From CAYMBL01 sp044225155 (GTDB lineage Bacteria; Planctomycetota; Phycisphaerae; UBA1845; Fen-1342): a stretch of DNA of 13,242 nt. Positions within the stretch are counted from its first letter, which is position 1, and each line of letters begins with the position of its first letter. Under the pieces are notes generated by a model that did no database searches, had not been told where the DNA came from, and saw only the letters and a program-made list of their open reading frames with translations. Shown in pieces: positions 1-6,936 of the stretch. The stretch is taken from positions 1 through 13,242 of the forward strand of contig JBGAJB010000077.1 of the NCBI GenBank assembly GCA_044225155.1. Reading direction: 5' to 3'. The position numbers and the translations under genes were made by a program.

Positions 1-152
1 TGCAGCGCGGGATCCTTCCGCCCACGGCCCGCGAATTGTCGATGGGCATGAGCGGGGATTATGTCGCCGCGGTCGAGGAAGGCGCCACCTGGGTCCGCCT
101 CGGCAGCACGCTTTTTGAGGGCTTCCGCGACCCCGGCGCGGCGTATACTTGA
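1..152 (+). CDS. yggS: YggS/PROSC-family PLP homeostasis protein, 3' end only
   Basis: Only the last 49 codons are in the window, read in the frame whose codons start at positions 3, 6, 9 and so on, ending at TGA 150-152. The C-terminal motif reads ELSMGMSGDYVAAVEEGATW followed by VRLGSTLFEGF. This matches the end of the YggS/PLPBP family, in which the SMGMSGD loop binds the phosphate of pyridoxal 5'-phosphate and the final VR(L/I)G(S/T) strand closes the TIM barrel. Family members are single-domain cytoplasmic proteins that buffer free PLP and have no established catalytic reaction. The start lies outside the window. An ATG at position 61 opens a longer frame in another register, but that frame is a shadow of this gene and the next. 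The gene runs in the same direction as the zinc-ribbon gene 53 bases downstream. Confidence 0.85.
   Translation, partial: QRGILPPTARELSMGMSGDYVAAVEEGATWVRLGSTLFEGFRDPGAAYT
144..149 (+). promoter_or_regulatory. possible -10 box (TATACT) for the zinc-ribbon gene
   Basis: TATACT lies within the last codons of the yggS-like gene, about 57 bases before the ATG at 206, in otherwise very GC-rich sequence. No convincing -35 element is visible at 16-18 bases upstream, so this rests on the -10 hexamer alone. Confidence 0.2.
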
Positions 153-178
153 TTGGTCCACCCACCGACACACGAGCT

Positions 179-203
179 GGCGGGTGAGCCGGAGTTCACC
201 GCC
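179..203 (+). promoter_or_regulatory. hairpin enclosing the Shine-Dalgarno of the zinc-ribbon gene
   Basis: GGC (179-181) plus GGTGA (183-187) can pair with TCACC (196-200) plus GCC (201-203), with a single bulged G at 182. The 8-base loop GCCGGAGT (188-195) holds GGAG (191-194), the only plausible ribosome-binding site, 11 bases before the ATG at 206. The pairing is seen directly in the sequence. A role in controlling translation is inference, since such stems are common by chance in GC-rich DNA. Confidence 0.3.
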
Positions 204-205
204 TG

Positions 206-1090
206 ATGACCCGCCCGTCCGCCACGCTTCGCTGCCCGAGTTGCAAGGAGACCTTCCCAGCGCCGGCCGGCGCCGAACGCGTCGACTGCCCGCACTGCGG
301 AAAGGGGATGCGCATCGCGCCCACGGGGGCGGCCGCGAAGCCGAAGAACGTCGCGACGGCCCCCGCGGGTATAGCGCCGTCGTTCGGAAATCAGTGCGTC
401 CGCTGCAAGCATCACCTCGCCCCTGGCAACACGGTCTGCCCGCGCTGTCACACGCTCGTTGCGACCGGCAATCGACTGCCGCTGTTGCAACGCATGCAGC
501 GCCTCAGGCTTCGCACGGGTATGACGCTGCTGATCAGTGTGCTGGCTCTCGGCGTGATTGCGTATCTCGTGAAAGACTTCCTCGACCAGCGCAACCGGCT
601 TCAGCAGCCGCCGCACACTGTTTCGCTGTCCGTCCCGTCGGCCACCCAGCCCACGACGCATGCCCGCGAACAGATCGTGGCGTTGCTCGGCGCGCGAAAC
701 GCGGCCGAGCGCAAGGCGGCCGTTGAGGCCCTGCGCCCGCAAGGCGCTCCCGCACTCGATTTGCTTGTCAGTTCGCTCAATGAGATTCCGACTAACGTTC
801 CGAAGATGGAGCGCACTCGCAATCTTCGTGCGGTCATTGCACTTCTCACCGCCGGCGGTGCGGCCGGCCATCTTCCGGCGCTCGAAGAACTCGGCCGGGA
901 ACCCGAGCTGCACGATGACGCGCTGATCGCGCGGGCCCTTCTGGGAGACCCGCGCGTCAGCGCCGAAATCGTCTCGCTCTGGTCGGTAGCACTCCAAGAA
1001 CGACTTTTTCTCGAACGCGTCGCCGTTCTCGCATCGGCCGAGGAGCAACCATCGCTGCGGTCGGCGGCCCTGCGGAGTGCGTCGCGCTAA
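206..1090 (+). CDS. zinc-ribbon membrane protein, N-terminal part (frame interrupted by TAA)
   Basis: The product is 294 residues before the TAA at 1088-1090. It starts with two zinc-ribbon-like cysteine sets, C10-x2-C13 with C28-x2-C31 and C64-x2-C67 with C78-x2-C81. A single hydrophobic segment follows at about residues 106-122, then a proline/threonine-rich linker (about 135-152). From about 153 there is alpha-helical, Ala/Leu/Arg-rich sequence that looks like degenerate HEAT-type repeats. The likely topology is zinc ribbons in the cytoplasm, one membrane anchor and a helical domain outside. No enzyme motif was found and I do not recognise a named family. The same reading frame continues beyond the stop into the next entry with no change of composition or style, so this is probably the front of one roughly 646-residue protein interrupted by a nonsense mutation or a sequencing error. 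Start ATG 206 follows GGAG at 191-194. Confidence 0.7.
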   Translation: MTRPSATLRCPSCKETFPAPAGAERVDCPHCGKGMRIAPTGAAAKPKNVATAPAGIAPSFGNQCVRCKHHLAPGNTVCPRCHTLVATGNRLPLLQRMQRLRLRTGMTLLISVLALGVIAYLVKDFLDQRNRLQQPPHTVSLSVPSATQPTTHAREQIVALLGARNAAERKAAVEALRPQGAPALDLLVSSLNEIPTNVPKMERTRNLRAVIALLTAGGAAGHLPALEELGREPELHDDALIARALLGDPRVSAEIVSLWSVALQERLFLERVAVLASAEEQPSLRSAALRSASR

Positions 1091-1108
1091 GGCCGACTGA
1101 CGGCGGCC

Positions 1109-2149
1109 TTGCGCGAGCTGGGCGTGGTCCCCGAGTCCAACGTCCTGGGGCAAGTGCTCGCGCTTTATTGGCGAAGCTGGGGCTGGCTCGGACAGCAGCG
1201 CGACGAACGCTCGGCCTCCGAAATCTTCGATTGCGCCAAGCTTCCGGGCGCAGCGGGTGAGGACGTGAAGGAATCGGTGCGGGCGGCGCGGCGTTCGCTC
1301 GAAGCCAGTTCCGCAAGCCAGCCGGAAATCACCGCCGCCGCTCTGCTCGTGCTGACAAACGAAGCGCCGCAATACGAATCGCTGCGACGCGAAATGCAGA
1401 AGCGCTTGGTCGAGGCTCTGCCCACCGCGTCGCCGGCTATTCAGCAGCGGCTGACGTGGACGGTGGCGCGCACGGCTGGCGGCCCAGTTGCCGGCGCTCT
1501 GCGGCACCCGGCGGACGTTGATAGCACTACCGTGCGGGCGGTGATCGATTGGGCGCGTGGGGCCGGCGTCGCCACCGTCACGACGCCGCCACACCCGTCA
1601 CGCGCGACACCGCCGGTCCCAACACTTCGCGTCTGCTCCGTGCGCCGGCAACATCAGGACGCGCTGCTGCCGAACCTGCGCTCGCCGGACTGGGACGCGT
1701 CGCGCGCCGCGCTGCGCGAATGGCTGGCGGCCGATCTGGGTTATCCGCCGGCCACTCAGGCGCTGCTTGCACCCGAAACTGCGGATCGCTCGCCGCCGGC
1801 ACTCGCGGCCGCCCTGACTTTGGCAGGTCGCTACGGCGGTTCCGCGGAACGAGCACGTTTACAAACCTGGCGCGAATCGGCCGATCAACCGCCCTGGGTG
1901 CGGGATTTGGCCTCCACCGCGCTCGCCATGCAAGCCTTGCGAAACGGCGATTCGGCCGGCAATTGGCCGCTGGGAATTTCCAATCCCCTCGACGGGAACG
2001 TCATTGAGCACCTGGCGCAGCTGGTCATCAGCGGCGGCGCCAAGGCCGAAGCCGCGCTGCGCGGCGCGAAAGAGCAGGCTTTGCAAAGCGCGGATCGCCG
2101 CTCGCTGCTCAGCGAAATCTCCGAAATTCGCGCCGGCGTCGAGTACTAG
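1109..2149 (+). CDS. helical-repeat protein, C-terminal continuation of the zinc-ribbon gene
   Basis: This frame is in the same register as 206-1090, immediately after its TAA. If translated separately, the first usual start is TTG at 1109, 18 bases past the stop, with no clear Shine-Dalgarno. The 346 residues are Ala/Leu/Arg-rich and mostly helical by eye, with no signal peptide, membrane span or catalytic motif. A Pro/Thr-rich patch sits at about residues 153-168 (nucleotides 1560-1615). The start lacks independent support, and helical-repeat character is present on both sides of the stop. I therefore read it as the C-terminal half of the preceding protein, not a gene of its own. It ends in TAG 2147-2149, 55 bases before hisS. 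Possible readings are a broken gene, an assembly or base-calling error, or low-level readthrough; the sequence alone cannot separate these. Confidence 0.6.
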   Translation: MRELGVVPESNVLGQVLALYWRSWGWLGQQRDERSASEIFDCAKLPGAAGEDVKESVRAARRSLEASSASQPEITAAALLVLTNEAPQYESLRREMQKRLVEALPTASPAIQQRLTWTVARTAGGPVAGALRHPADVDSTTVRAVIDWARGAGVATVTTPPHPSRATPPVPTLRVCSVRRQHQDALLPNLRSPDWDASRAALREWLAADLGYPPATQALLAPETADRSPPALAAALTLAGRYGGSAERARLQTWRESADQPPWVRDLASTALAMQALRNGDSAGNWPLGISNPLDGNVIEHLAQLVISGGAKAEAALRGAKEQALQSADRRSLLSEISEIRAGVEY

Positions 2150-2204
2150 CCGGACCTGCGACCCGCTCGATGCTCGTCGCGCTGCGGGCGATACACTTCC
2201 CGCG

Positions 2205-3536
2205 ATGAAGATTCAGACGCCGCCGGGAATGCGGGACTTTTACCCCGAGGACATGCGCCTCCAGAACTGGCTCTTTGACCGCTGGCGCAGCGCCTCGCGC
2301 GCTTTCGGCTTTTCCGAATACGAAGGCCCGATCTTCGAGTTCCTCGATCTTTATACGCTCAAAAGCGGCGAGGAAATCGTCAAACAACTATTTCACGTCC
2401 GCCACGGCCAAGCCGAGGACGCGAAGTTCGCAATTCGTCCGGAAATGACGCCCACGCTCGCGCGAATGGTCGCGGCGCGGGCCGGCGCGCTGCCGCGCCC
2501 GATCAAGTGGTTCAGCATTCCGCGCATGTGCCGCTCGGAGCGTCAGCAACGCGGGCGACTGCGTGAATTTTTCCAATGGAACGTGGACATCCTCGGAGTC
2601 GAAGACCCGCTTGCCGACGCCGAGGTGATCGCGGTTGCCGTCTCTTTTCTGCGCTCCATCGGTCTGACTCCCGACGAGGCCGTCATGCGCGTCAGCAGCC
2701 GGCCGCTCGCCCGGGCCGTCCTCGCCGGACTCGGGATCACGGACGAACGCTCCGCGGCCGCCTTCGCACTGATTGACCGATCGGACAAGCTCGACGCGGC
2801 CGAGTTTCACAAGCAGTGGCAGGCGGAGTATCCAAGCGGGCCGGACGCTGGCGAGGTCGGCCGCCTCCTGGGCGGCGGAAATTTGGAAGAGTGCGCCGCA
2901 ATCGCTGCGCGCGCAGGCGATGCCGGCGCAAAGGCCGCGACGGATCTGCAAGACTTCTGGAAAAATCTCGACGGGCTTGGCGTCGCACCGTACTGCGTCT
3001 TCGACCTGCGTGTCGTGCGGGGGTTGGCGTACTACACCGGCGTCGTGTTCGAGCTATCCGCCAAGCGCGGCGGACTCCGCGCGCTGGCCGGCGGCGGCCG
3101 CTACGACGATCTCACCACGCTCCTCGATGGGCCGCGCGTCACAGGGGTCGGTTTTGGCGCAGGGGACGCGCCGATGATCGAGTTTCTGCGCGAGCTGAAT
3201 CGCCTACCGAATCTCGCCGAAGCGCTCGACGCCTACGTGATCGACGCCGCGCCGGAGTTCTTTTCCAGCGCGCTGCGCATCGCCGGAGAGTTGCGTCAAG
3301 CAGGCGTCTGCTGCGATTTCTCCTACAAGCGCCAGCCGATTGGCAAGCAACTGAAATCCGCCAGTGGACGCGGGGCCCGCTACGCGATCATCGTCGACGC
3401 GAAATCCGGTGACGGCGATCTGGCGAATGCGTCCGGCGCGGCACGCACGGTGGAAGTCAAGGACCTCGCGAGCGGAACGCAGCAGTCGGTCGCGCTCACC
3501 GCCCTGCTTGCGGCAATCCGATCGCCCCGCCCCTAG
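2205..3536 (+). CDS. hisS: histidyl-tRNA synthetase
   Basis: The 443-residue class II aminoacyl-tRNA synthetase charges tRNA-His with histidine in the cytoplasm. Start ATG 2205 gives the canonical opening MKIQTPPGMRDFYPEDM; the open frame extends further upstream but overlaps the previous gene and has no family similarity. Visible motifs are IRPEMTPTLARM (77-88), the motif 2 loop RSERQQRGRLREFFQW (110-125), the histidine-binding signature RGLAYYTG (272-279), GGGRYDDL (297-303 region) and a motif 3-like GVGFGAGDAP (314-323). An anticodon-binding domain of the HGTP type runs from about 340, including KSASGRGARYAIIV (384-397). Length is normal for bacteria. Several signatures (RPEMTP, KWFSIP, the FQWNVDILG stretch, GFGxGD instead of the usual G-ER in motif 3) resemble, from memory, the plant-organellar subtype of HisRS more than the E. 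coli type. The gene ends convergently 102 bases from the DUF1697 gene. Confidence 0.96.
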   Translation: MKIQTPPGMRDFYPEDMRLQNWLFDRWRSASRAFGFSEYEGPIFEFLDLYTLKSGEEIVKQLFHVRHGQAEDAKFAIRPEMTPTLARMVAARAGALPRPIKWFSIPRMCRSERQQRGRLREFFQWNVDILGVEDPLADAEVIAVAVSFLRSIGLTPDEAVMRVSSRPLARAVLAGLGITDERSAAAFALIDRSDKLDAAEFHKQWQAEYPSGPDAGEVGRLLGGGNLEECAAIAARAGDAGAKAATDLQDFWKNLDGLGVAPYCVFDLRVVRGLAYYTGVVFELSAKRGGLRALAGGGRYDDLTTLLDGPRVTGVGFGAGDAPMIEFLRELNRLPNLAEALDAYVIDAAPEFFSSALRIAGELRQAGVCCDFSYKRQPIGKQLKSASGRGARYAIIVDAKSGDGDLANASGAARTVEVKDLASGTQQSVALTALLAAIRSPRP

Positions 3537-3638
3537 CAGACCCCGGGATGGTCGGCAATTCGAGTTTTTTGAGCGCCCTACCGCACGCCGTTCGCGTCGG
3601 CATGCTTCGCCCTTCAAGTCCAAGCCGCGCCGACCGAA

Positions 3639-4178
3639 CTAATTGCTGTGCTTCGCGTCGCCCTTCAGAATCCGAATAATCGACATGATCGTGTTCCAGT
3701 TCCGCGTCGTGGCCGACACGCCCAGCATCTTGTCCATTTGTCCTAGATAGCCGATCGTGCGCGGGTCACGCCGATATTCGCCGAAAACAAAGCGATTTTG
3801 CGCGGCCACCAGCCGTAGCAACCATTTGCCGTTCTCCGGACGGACAATGGGGAACGAATTCGCTGCGGACGGACGCTTCGAAACCACGCTCAGGAAGCGA
3901 ACCACATCCGTCGCCGGCCGCTGTTCGCCAAACGGCGTTTCCGACTCCAGGCGAACGAAATCGCGGCCTTCGCAGACCATCATTTCCGCCTCAAACGGCA
4001 GTTTCCGCTGGAATGCTTCGCGCAGCTTGGCTTGTGACCCCGGCTTCCGAACGACGAAAGTGCCGGCCGCCCCGACATTCACCACGTCAAACTGGCTCAG
4101 TTCGCGCACGAGCGCACTCGGCCGGAATGTGCGGTGCCCGCCGACGTTGACGCCCCGCAGAAGGACGACGCAAGCCAT
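3639..4178 (-). CDS. DUF1697 family protein
   Basis: The 179-residue product is recognised by the N-terminal LLRGVNVGGHRTF (6-18) and the C-terminal TTRNWNTIMSII (157-168), both typical of DUF1697, a small cytoplasmic family of unknown biochemical function. The start at ATG 4178-4176 was chosen because the family begins a few residues before LRG(I/V)NVGG. The open frame extends to 4271, but those 31 extra residues are Pro/Ser-rich and would overlap the end of rnc. No clear Shine-Dalgarno precedes 4178. The usual S-G-N segment after the first beta strand is replaced by GAAGTFVVRKPGSQ (36-49), so this is a divergent branch of the family. It lies 64 bases downstream of rnc on the same strand and could share its transcript. 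Stop is TAG (3639-3641). Confidence 0.85.
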   Translation of the reverse strand: MACVVLLRGVNVGGHRTFRPSALVRELSQFDVVNVGAAGTFVVRKPGSQAKLREAFQRKLPFEAEMMVCEGRDFVRLESETPFGEQRPATDVVRFLSVVSKRPSAANSFPIVRPENGKWLLRLVAAQNRFVFGEYRRDPRTIGYLGQMDKMLGVSATTRNWNTIMSIIRILKGDAKHSN

Positions 4179-4242
4179 GGACAAATCGTAACCACGCGCT
4201 GGGAGAGGAGACGGTTTTGACAGACTAGGCCGAGGTTCGAAA

Positions 4243-4974
4243 CTACGAAACGGAGCGCAGCTCGTCGTCATCCGCGGCCACCACGCCCAGCGTCTGCAGG
4301 GCGATCAGGGCCGCTTTCTGCTCGGCTTCCTTCTTGCTCGGCCCCCAGGCGCTCGGGAACTGTCTTAGGCCGATCGTGACCGCGATCTCGAAGCACTTGG
4401 CGTGATCGGGGCCCTTCTCGTCGAGCATGTCGTACTCGGGCGTGGCATTCATCTCACGCTGCGCGTACTGCTGCAACTGCGACTTGTAGTTGAACTGATG
4501 GTCGGATTGCGTCGTGGCCCGCAGCTCATCGTCGAACTGGGTCAGGATGAACTTCCGCGCCGGTTCCAACCCGCCGTCCAGATAGATCGCGGCGATGACC
4601 GCCTCCAGGACGGCCGCCGACAGCGAGCGCGGCAATTGCTCGCCACCCTCCATGCCTTGGCCGAGTTGGAGGAATTCGCCGAGCCGGAGCAGGTCCGACA
4701 CGCGAGCGCAGACTCTGCGCGAGACAACCGCGGACTTGATCTTCGTCAGCTCGCCTTCCTGGGCTTCCGGCAGACGCTCGAACAACTCCTGGCAGACGAC
4801 CAGGCCGAGCACGGCATCGCCAAAGAACTCGAGCCGCTCGTTGCTATTGCCGCGCGTATCGGCGGATGAGGAGTGCGTCAGTGCGGCTCGGAGCAGGGTG
4901 GGATTTTGGAAGCGGTATCCCAGCCGCTCCTGGCACTGCGTGAGGTAGTCAGCTTCGACACTCTTGCGGGACAG
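4243..4974 (-). CDS. rnc: ribonuclease III, probable CTG start
   Basis: RNase III cleaves double-stranded RNA in rRNA maturation and mRNA turnover. Read from CTG 4974-4972, the product is 243 residues, normal for the family. The nuclease domain has LGYRFQNPTLLRAALTHSS (18-36), the signature NERLEFFGDAVL (45-56), GELTKIKSAVVS (74-85) and LEAVIAAIYLDGG (123-135). The dsRNA-binding domain (about 162-230) has KSQLQQYAQ, GPDHAKCFEIAV and GPSKKEAEQKAA. Of the four metal-binding acidic residues, E49, D53 and E124 are present, but the position equivalent to E. coli D114 is A121. The frame has no ATG, GTG or TTG between an upstream in-frame TGA (4980-4978) and the signature motif; the first usual start is GTG 4812, which would delete the catalytic signature. 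CTG 4974 has a GAGG seven bases upstream and gives the expected N-terminal length. Confidence 0.88.
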   Translation of the reverse strand: MSRKSVEADYLTQCQERLGYRFQNPTLLRAALTHSSSADTRGNSNERLEFFGDAVLGLVVCQELFERLPEAQEGELTKIKSAVVSRRVCARVSDLLRLGEFLQLGQGMEGGEQLPRSLSAAVLEAVIAAIYLDGGLEPARKFILTQFDDELRATTQSDHQFNYKSQLQQYAQREMNATPEYDMLDEKGPDHAKCFEIAVTIGLRQFPSAWGPSKKEAEQKAALIALQTLGVVAADDDELRSVS

Positions 4975-4981
4975 AACTCAA

Positions 4982-4985
4982 CCTC
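4982..4985 (-). promoter_or_regulatory. Shine-Dalgarno supporting a CTG start of rnc
   Basis: On the minus strand GAGG (4985-4982) is followed by seven bases (TTGAGTT) and then CTG at 4974. The spacing is normal for a ribosome-binding site, and this start places about 17 residues before the conserved LGY of RNase III. Confidence 0.45.
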
Positions 4986-5068
4986 GCGGTGGCCCGATGG
5001 GCTCCTCGCAGCTTGGCGACAACAACGGCCGGCACGATATGAACTTCATCGGCTACCAACCGAGCCCG

Positions 5069-5074
5069 AGTATA
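5069..5074 (-). promoter_or_regulatory. possible -10 box (TATACT) upstream of rnc
   Basis: On the minus strand TATACT (5074-5069) lies in the gap between the response-regulator gene and rnc, about 95 bases before the proposed CTG start. A TTGCCC (5093-5088) lies upstream, but only 13 bases away, too close for a standard -35 box. The call rests on the hexamer and its intergenic position only. Confidence 0.25.
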
Positions 5075-5143
5075 GCGAAACGCCCCCGGGCAAGGGGAGT
5101 GCATTTTTCGGCGCAGGACAGATTCCCTGCGGAAAGGGGGATG

Positions 5144-6754
5144 CTACGCCGATTTGTGCTGCGCCGGCCCGACGCGCGCCTTGCGGATTTGCTGCTGCCA
5201 GCGCGCCCGCTGCGCACCCACGGTTTGCCTCAGAAGATCGACCAGCTGTGGATCAAACTGCGCGTTCGTGCCGGCCGAGATGGCGTCCAGCGCGGCATCC
5301 AGGCTGTGCCCCGGCCGCAGCGCCCGATCGCAGGTCAGCGAATCAAACGCCTCCGTGATCGCCAGCAGCCGCGAGCCGTACGGAATTTGCCCGCCGCGCA
5401 GCCCGTCCGGCCAGCCGGTGCCGTCGTACCGCTCGCGCAGATGTCGGATGATGAGGATCTCCGTGCGGAAAATCTTTAGCGGCTCCAGGATCTTGCAGGT
5501 GATGAGCGGCACCTGGCGAAGCGCCGCCGCCTGTCCCTGATCCGCGGGCTGCGTCTGGAAGAGCAGCTCATCGCGCAGGCCGATCTTGCCCAGATCGTGC
5601 AGCATCGCGGCGTTGGAGAGCGTTTCGATCATATGGTTCGAACCGCCGGCCGCCTTGGCCAGCCAGCGCGTATAGGCGGTCACGCTGCGCGAGTGCCATG
5701 CGCTATATCCGTCGCGCGCTTCGAGCGCCTGAATCAGGGCCCAGACGCTCTGCAAACAGAGCTGTTTGCTGCGCATCGCGAGCGCCACGATCTCCTTGCG
5801 CAGACGCTCGACATCCGCGACCACGATCTGATCCGGCTGCGCGCCCTCGAGCAGCTCATCGCAGCGCGTCACGCGATTGCGCCCGGCCCGCTTGCTCTCG
5901 TAGAGCGCCTGGTCGCCCAGATTGATCAGGTCCGTGACGGAGCTGACACGCGAGTCTTCCGTCGTCGCAATTCCGATCGAAATCTGGAGCCGCAAATTCG
6001 AGGCACCGGCCGGCGGCGGAAGACGGCGGATACCCGTGCGGATGCGCTCGGCTACCACCGTGGCATCCGAGAGCGAGGTTTCCGGACAGATCACGGCGAA
6101 TTCTTCGCCGCCGTAACGCGCGACGAAATCCGTCTCGCGTACCGAGCGGGAGATCAAACGCGCGGTGAGCTTCAAGGCCTGATTACCGACCTCGTGCCCG
6201 TGTGTGTCGTTGACGGCTTTGAAGTGATCGAGGTCGAGCATCATCAACGAAACCTGACCACCGTAGCGCCGCGCCCGCGCGTACTCGCGATCGAGCTGGG
6301 CGCGAAACTGATTGTGATTCCAGAGTTCCGTGAGTCCGTCCGTGAGCGCCGCGTGTTGCAGGCGCTCCTGCAGCCGATTCAGCCGCAGACCGGCCCGGAT
6401 GCGCGCCAACAGTTCTTCGACGTCATAGGGCTTGCGGAGATAGTCGTCCGCGCCGGCGCGGAGCAGTTCCTTCTTCCGATCCGCCGTGTCATACGCGCTG
6501 ACGATCACGACATACGTGCCGTCCAGACTCGGATCGCTGCGGATGCGGCGGCAGACGTGGATACCGTCGAGCACGGGAAGCAGCACGTCGCAGATCACAA
6601 CCCGCGGGCGATATTGATAGATCGCGCGCAGGCCGGTGTCGCCACTGTCCGCCTCGACGATCGAGCACTGCAGCGGGGCGAGACGCGTGACCAGCAACGC
6701 GCGCTCCGCCGCATCATCCTCGATCACGCAGATGTCAATTTCGTTCCGTTGCAT
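5144..6754 (-). CDS. response regulator: REC, GGDEF diguanylate cyclase, degenerate HD-GYP
   Basis: The 536-residue cytoplasmic signalling protein has three domains. REC (about 5-125) has acidic pocket D13/D14, phosphoacceptor D56 in ICDVLLP, S86 and K108 in the LRKPY motif. GGDEF (about 135-300) has the active site RYGGEEF (213-219) and an inhibitory I-site RETD (206-209) five residues before it, as expected for an active, product-inhibited c-di-GMP synthase. An HD-GYP-like domain (about 335-515) has WHS (H354) and HDLGK (386-390), but the hallmark HHExxDGxGYP reads LRERYDGTGWP (439-449), the HP motif is VP (416-417), and the D of the DxxDALT motif is E468. Diguanylate cyclase output controlled by phosphorylation is well supported; phosphodiesterase activity is doubtful. 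No sensor kinase is in the window. Start ATG 6754 gives a normal REC N-terminus; stop is TAG (5144-5146). Confidence 0.93.
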   Translation of the reverse strand: MQRNEIDICVIEDDAAERALLVTRLAPLQCSIVEADSGDTGLRAIYQYRPRVVICDVLLPVLDGIHVCRRIRSDPSLDGTYVVIVSAYDTADRKKELLRAGADDYLRKPYDVEELLARIRAGLRLNRLQERLQHAALTDGLTELWNHNQFRAQLDREYARARRYGGQVSLMMLDLDHFKAVNDTHGHEVGNQALKLTARLISRSVRETDFVARYGGEEFAVICPETSLSDATVVAERIRTGIRRLPPPAGASNLRLQISIGIATTEDSRVSSVTDLINLGDQALYESKRAGRNRVTRCDELLEGAQPDQIVVADVERLRKEIVALAMRSKQLCLQSVWALIQALEARDGYSAWHSRSVTAYTRWLAKAAGGSNHMIETLSNAAMLHDLGKIGLRDELLFQTQPADQGQAAALRQVPLITCKILEPLKIFRTEILIIRHLRERYDGTGWPDGLRGGQIPYGSRLLAITEAFDSLTCDRALRPGHSLDAALDAISAGTNAQFDPQLVDLLRQTVGAQRARWQQQIRKARVGPAQHKSA

Positions 6755-6936
6755 GCCGTGTCCGCCAGCCCAGGACGGCCGCGCGCTCGCGCCACCGCCC
6801 CCTATGGAGTGGCGTCAGCGCTGATTCCCCACTTGCAGTATGCAATTCGTGCGACAAGGTCTCTGTAAATGCACGGCAGGCGTGGCGTGATCGCGCAGAT
6901 CGTCTGAACGAAGCCGGATTCTGGGACGTGCGGCGT
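6755..6936. other. 182-base intergenic region, no gene seen
   Basis: This lies between the stop of the gamma-glutamyltransferase gene and the start of the response-regulator gene, both on the minus strand. It presumably carries the regulator's promoter. I could not find a convincing -35/-10 pair or a hairpin followed by a T-run. Confidence 0.5.

Noticed and set aside
59..1594. 511-residue open frame on the minus strand
   Set aside because: It is antisense to the zinc-ribbon gene, Arg-rich with no recognisable motif, and typical of stop-free shadow frames in GC-rich DNA. The plus-strand frame has real Cys motifs and a membrane span.
3537..3638. Terminator between the convergent hisS and DUF1697 genes (T6 at 3565-3570)
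   Set aside because: The T-run is not preceded by a stem of more than four pairs, so an intrinsic terminator cannot be supported.
4810..4812. GTG 4812 as the start of rnc
   Set aside because: This GTG encodes the Val inside the GDAVL signature; starting here would delete the catalytic Glu and Asp and the first helices of the nuclease domain, which are clearly encoded upstream.
5597..6868. 423-residue open frame on the plus strand
   Set aside because: It is a shadow of the REC-GGDEF-HD-GYP gene, whose minus-strand product carries unmistakable motifs. The frame has no family similarity.
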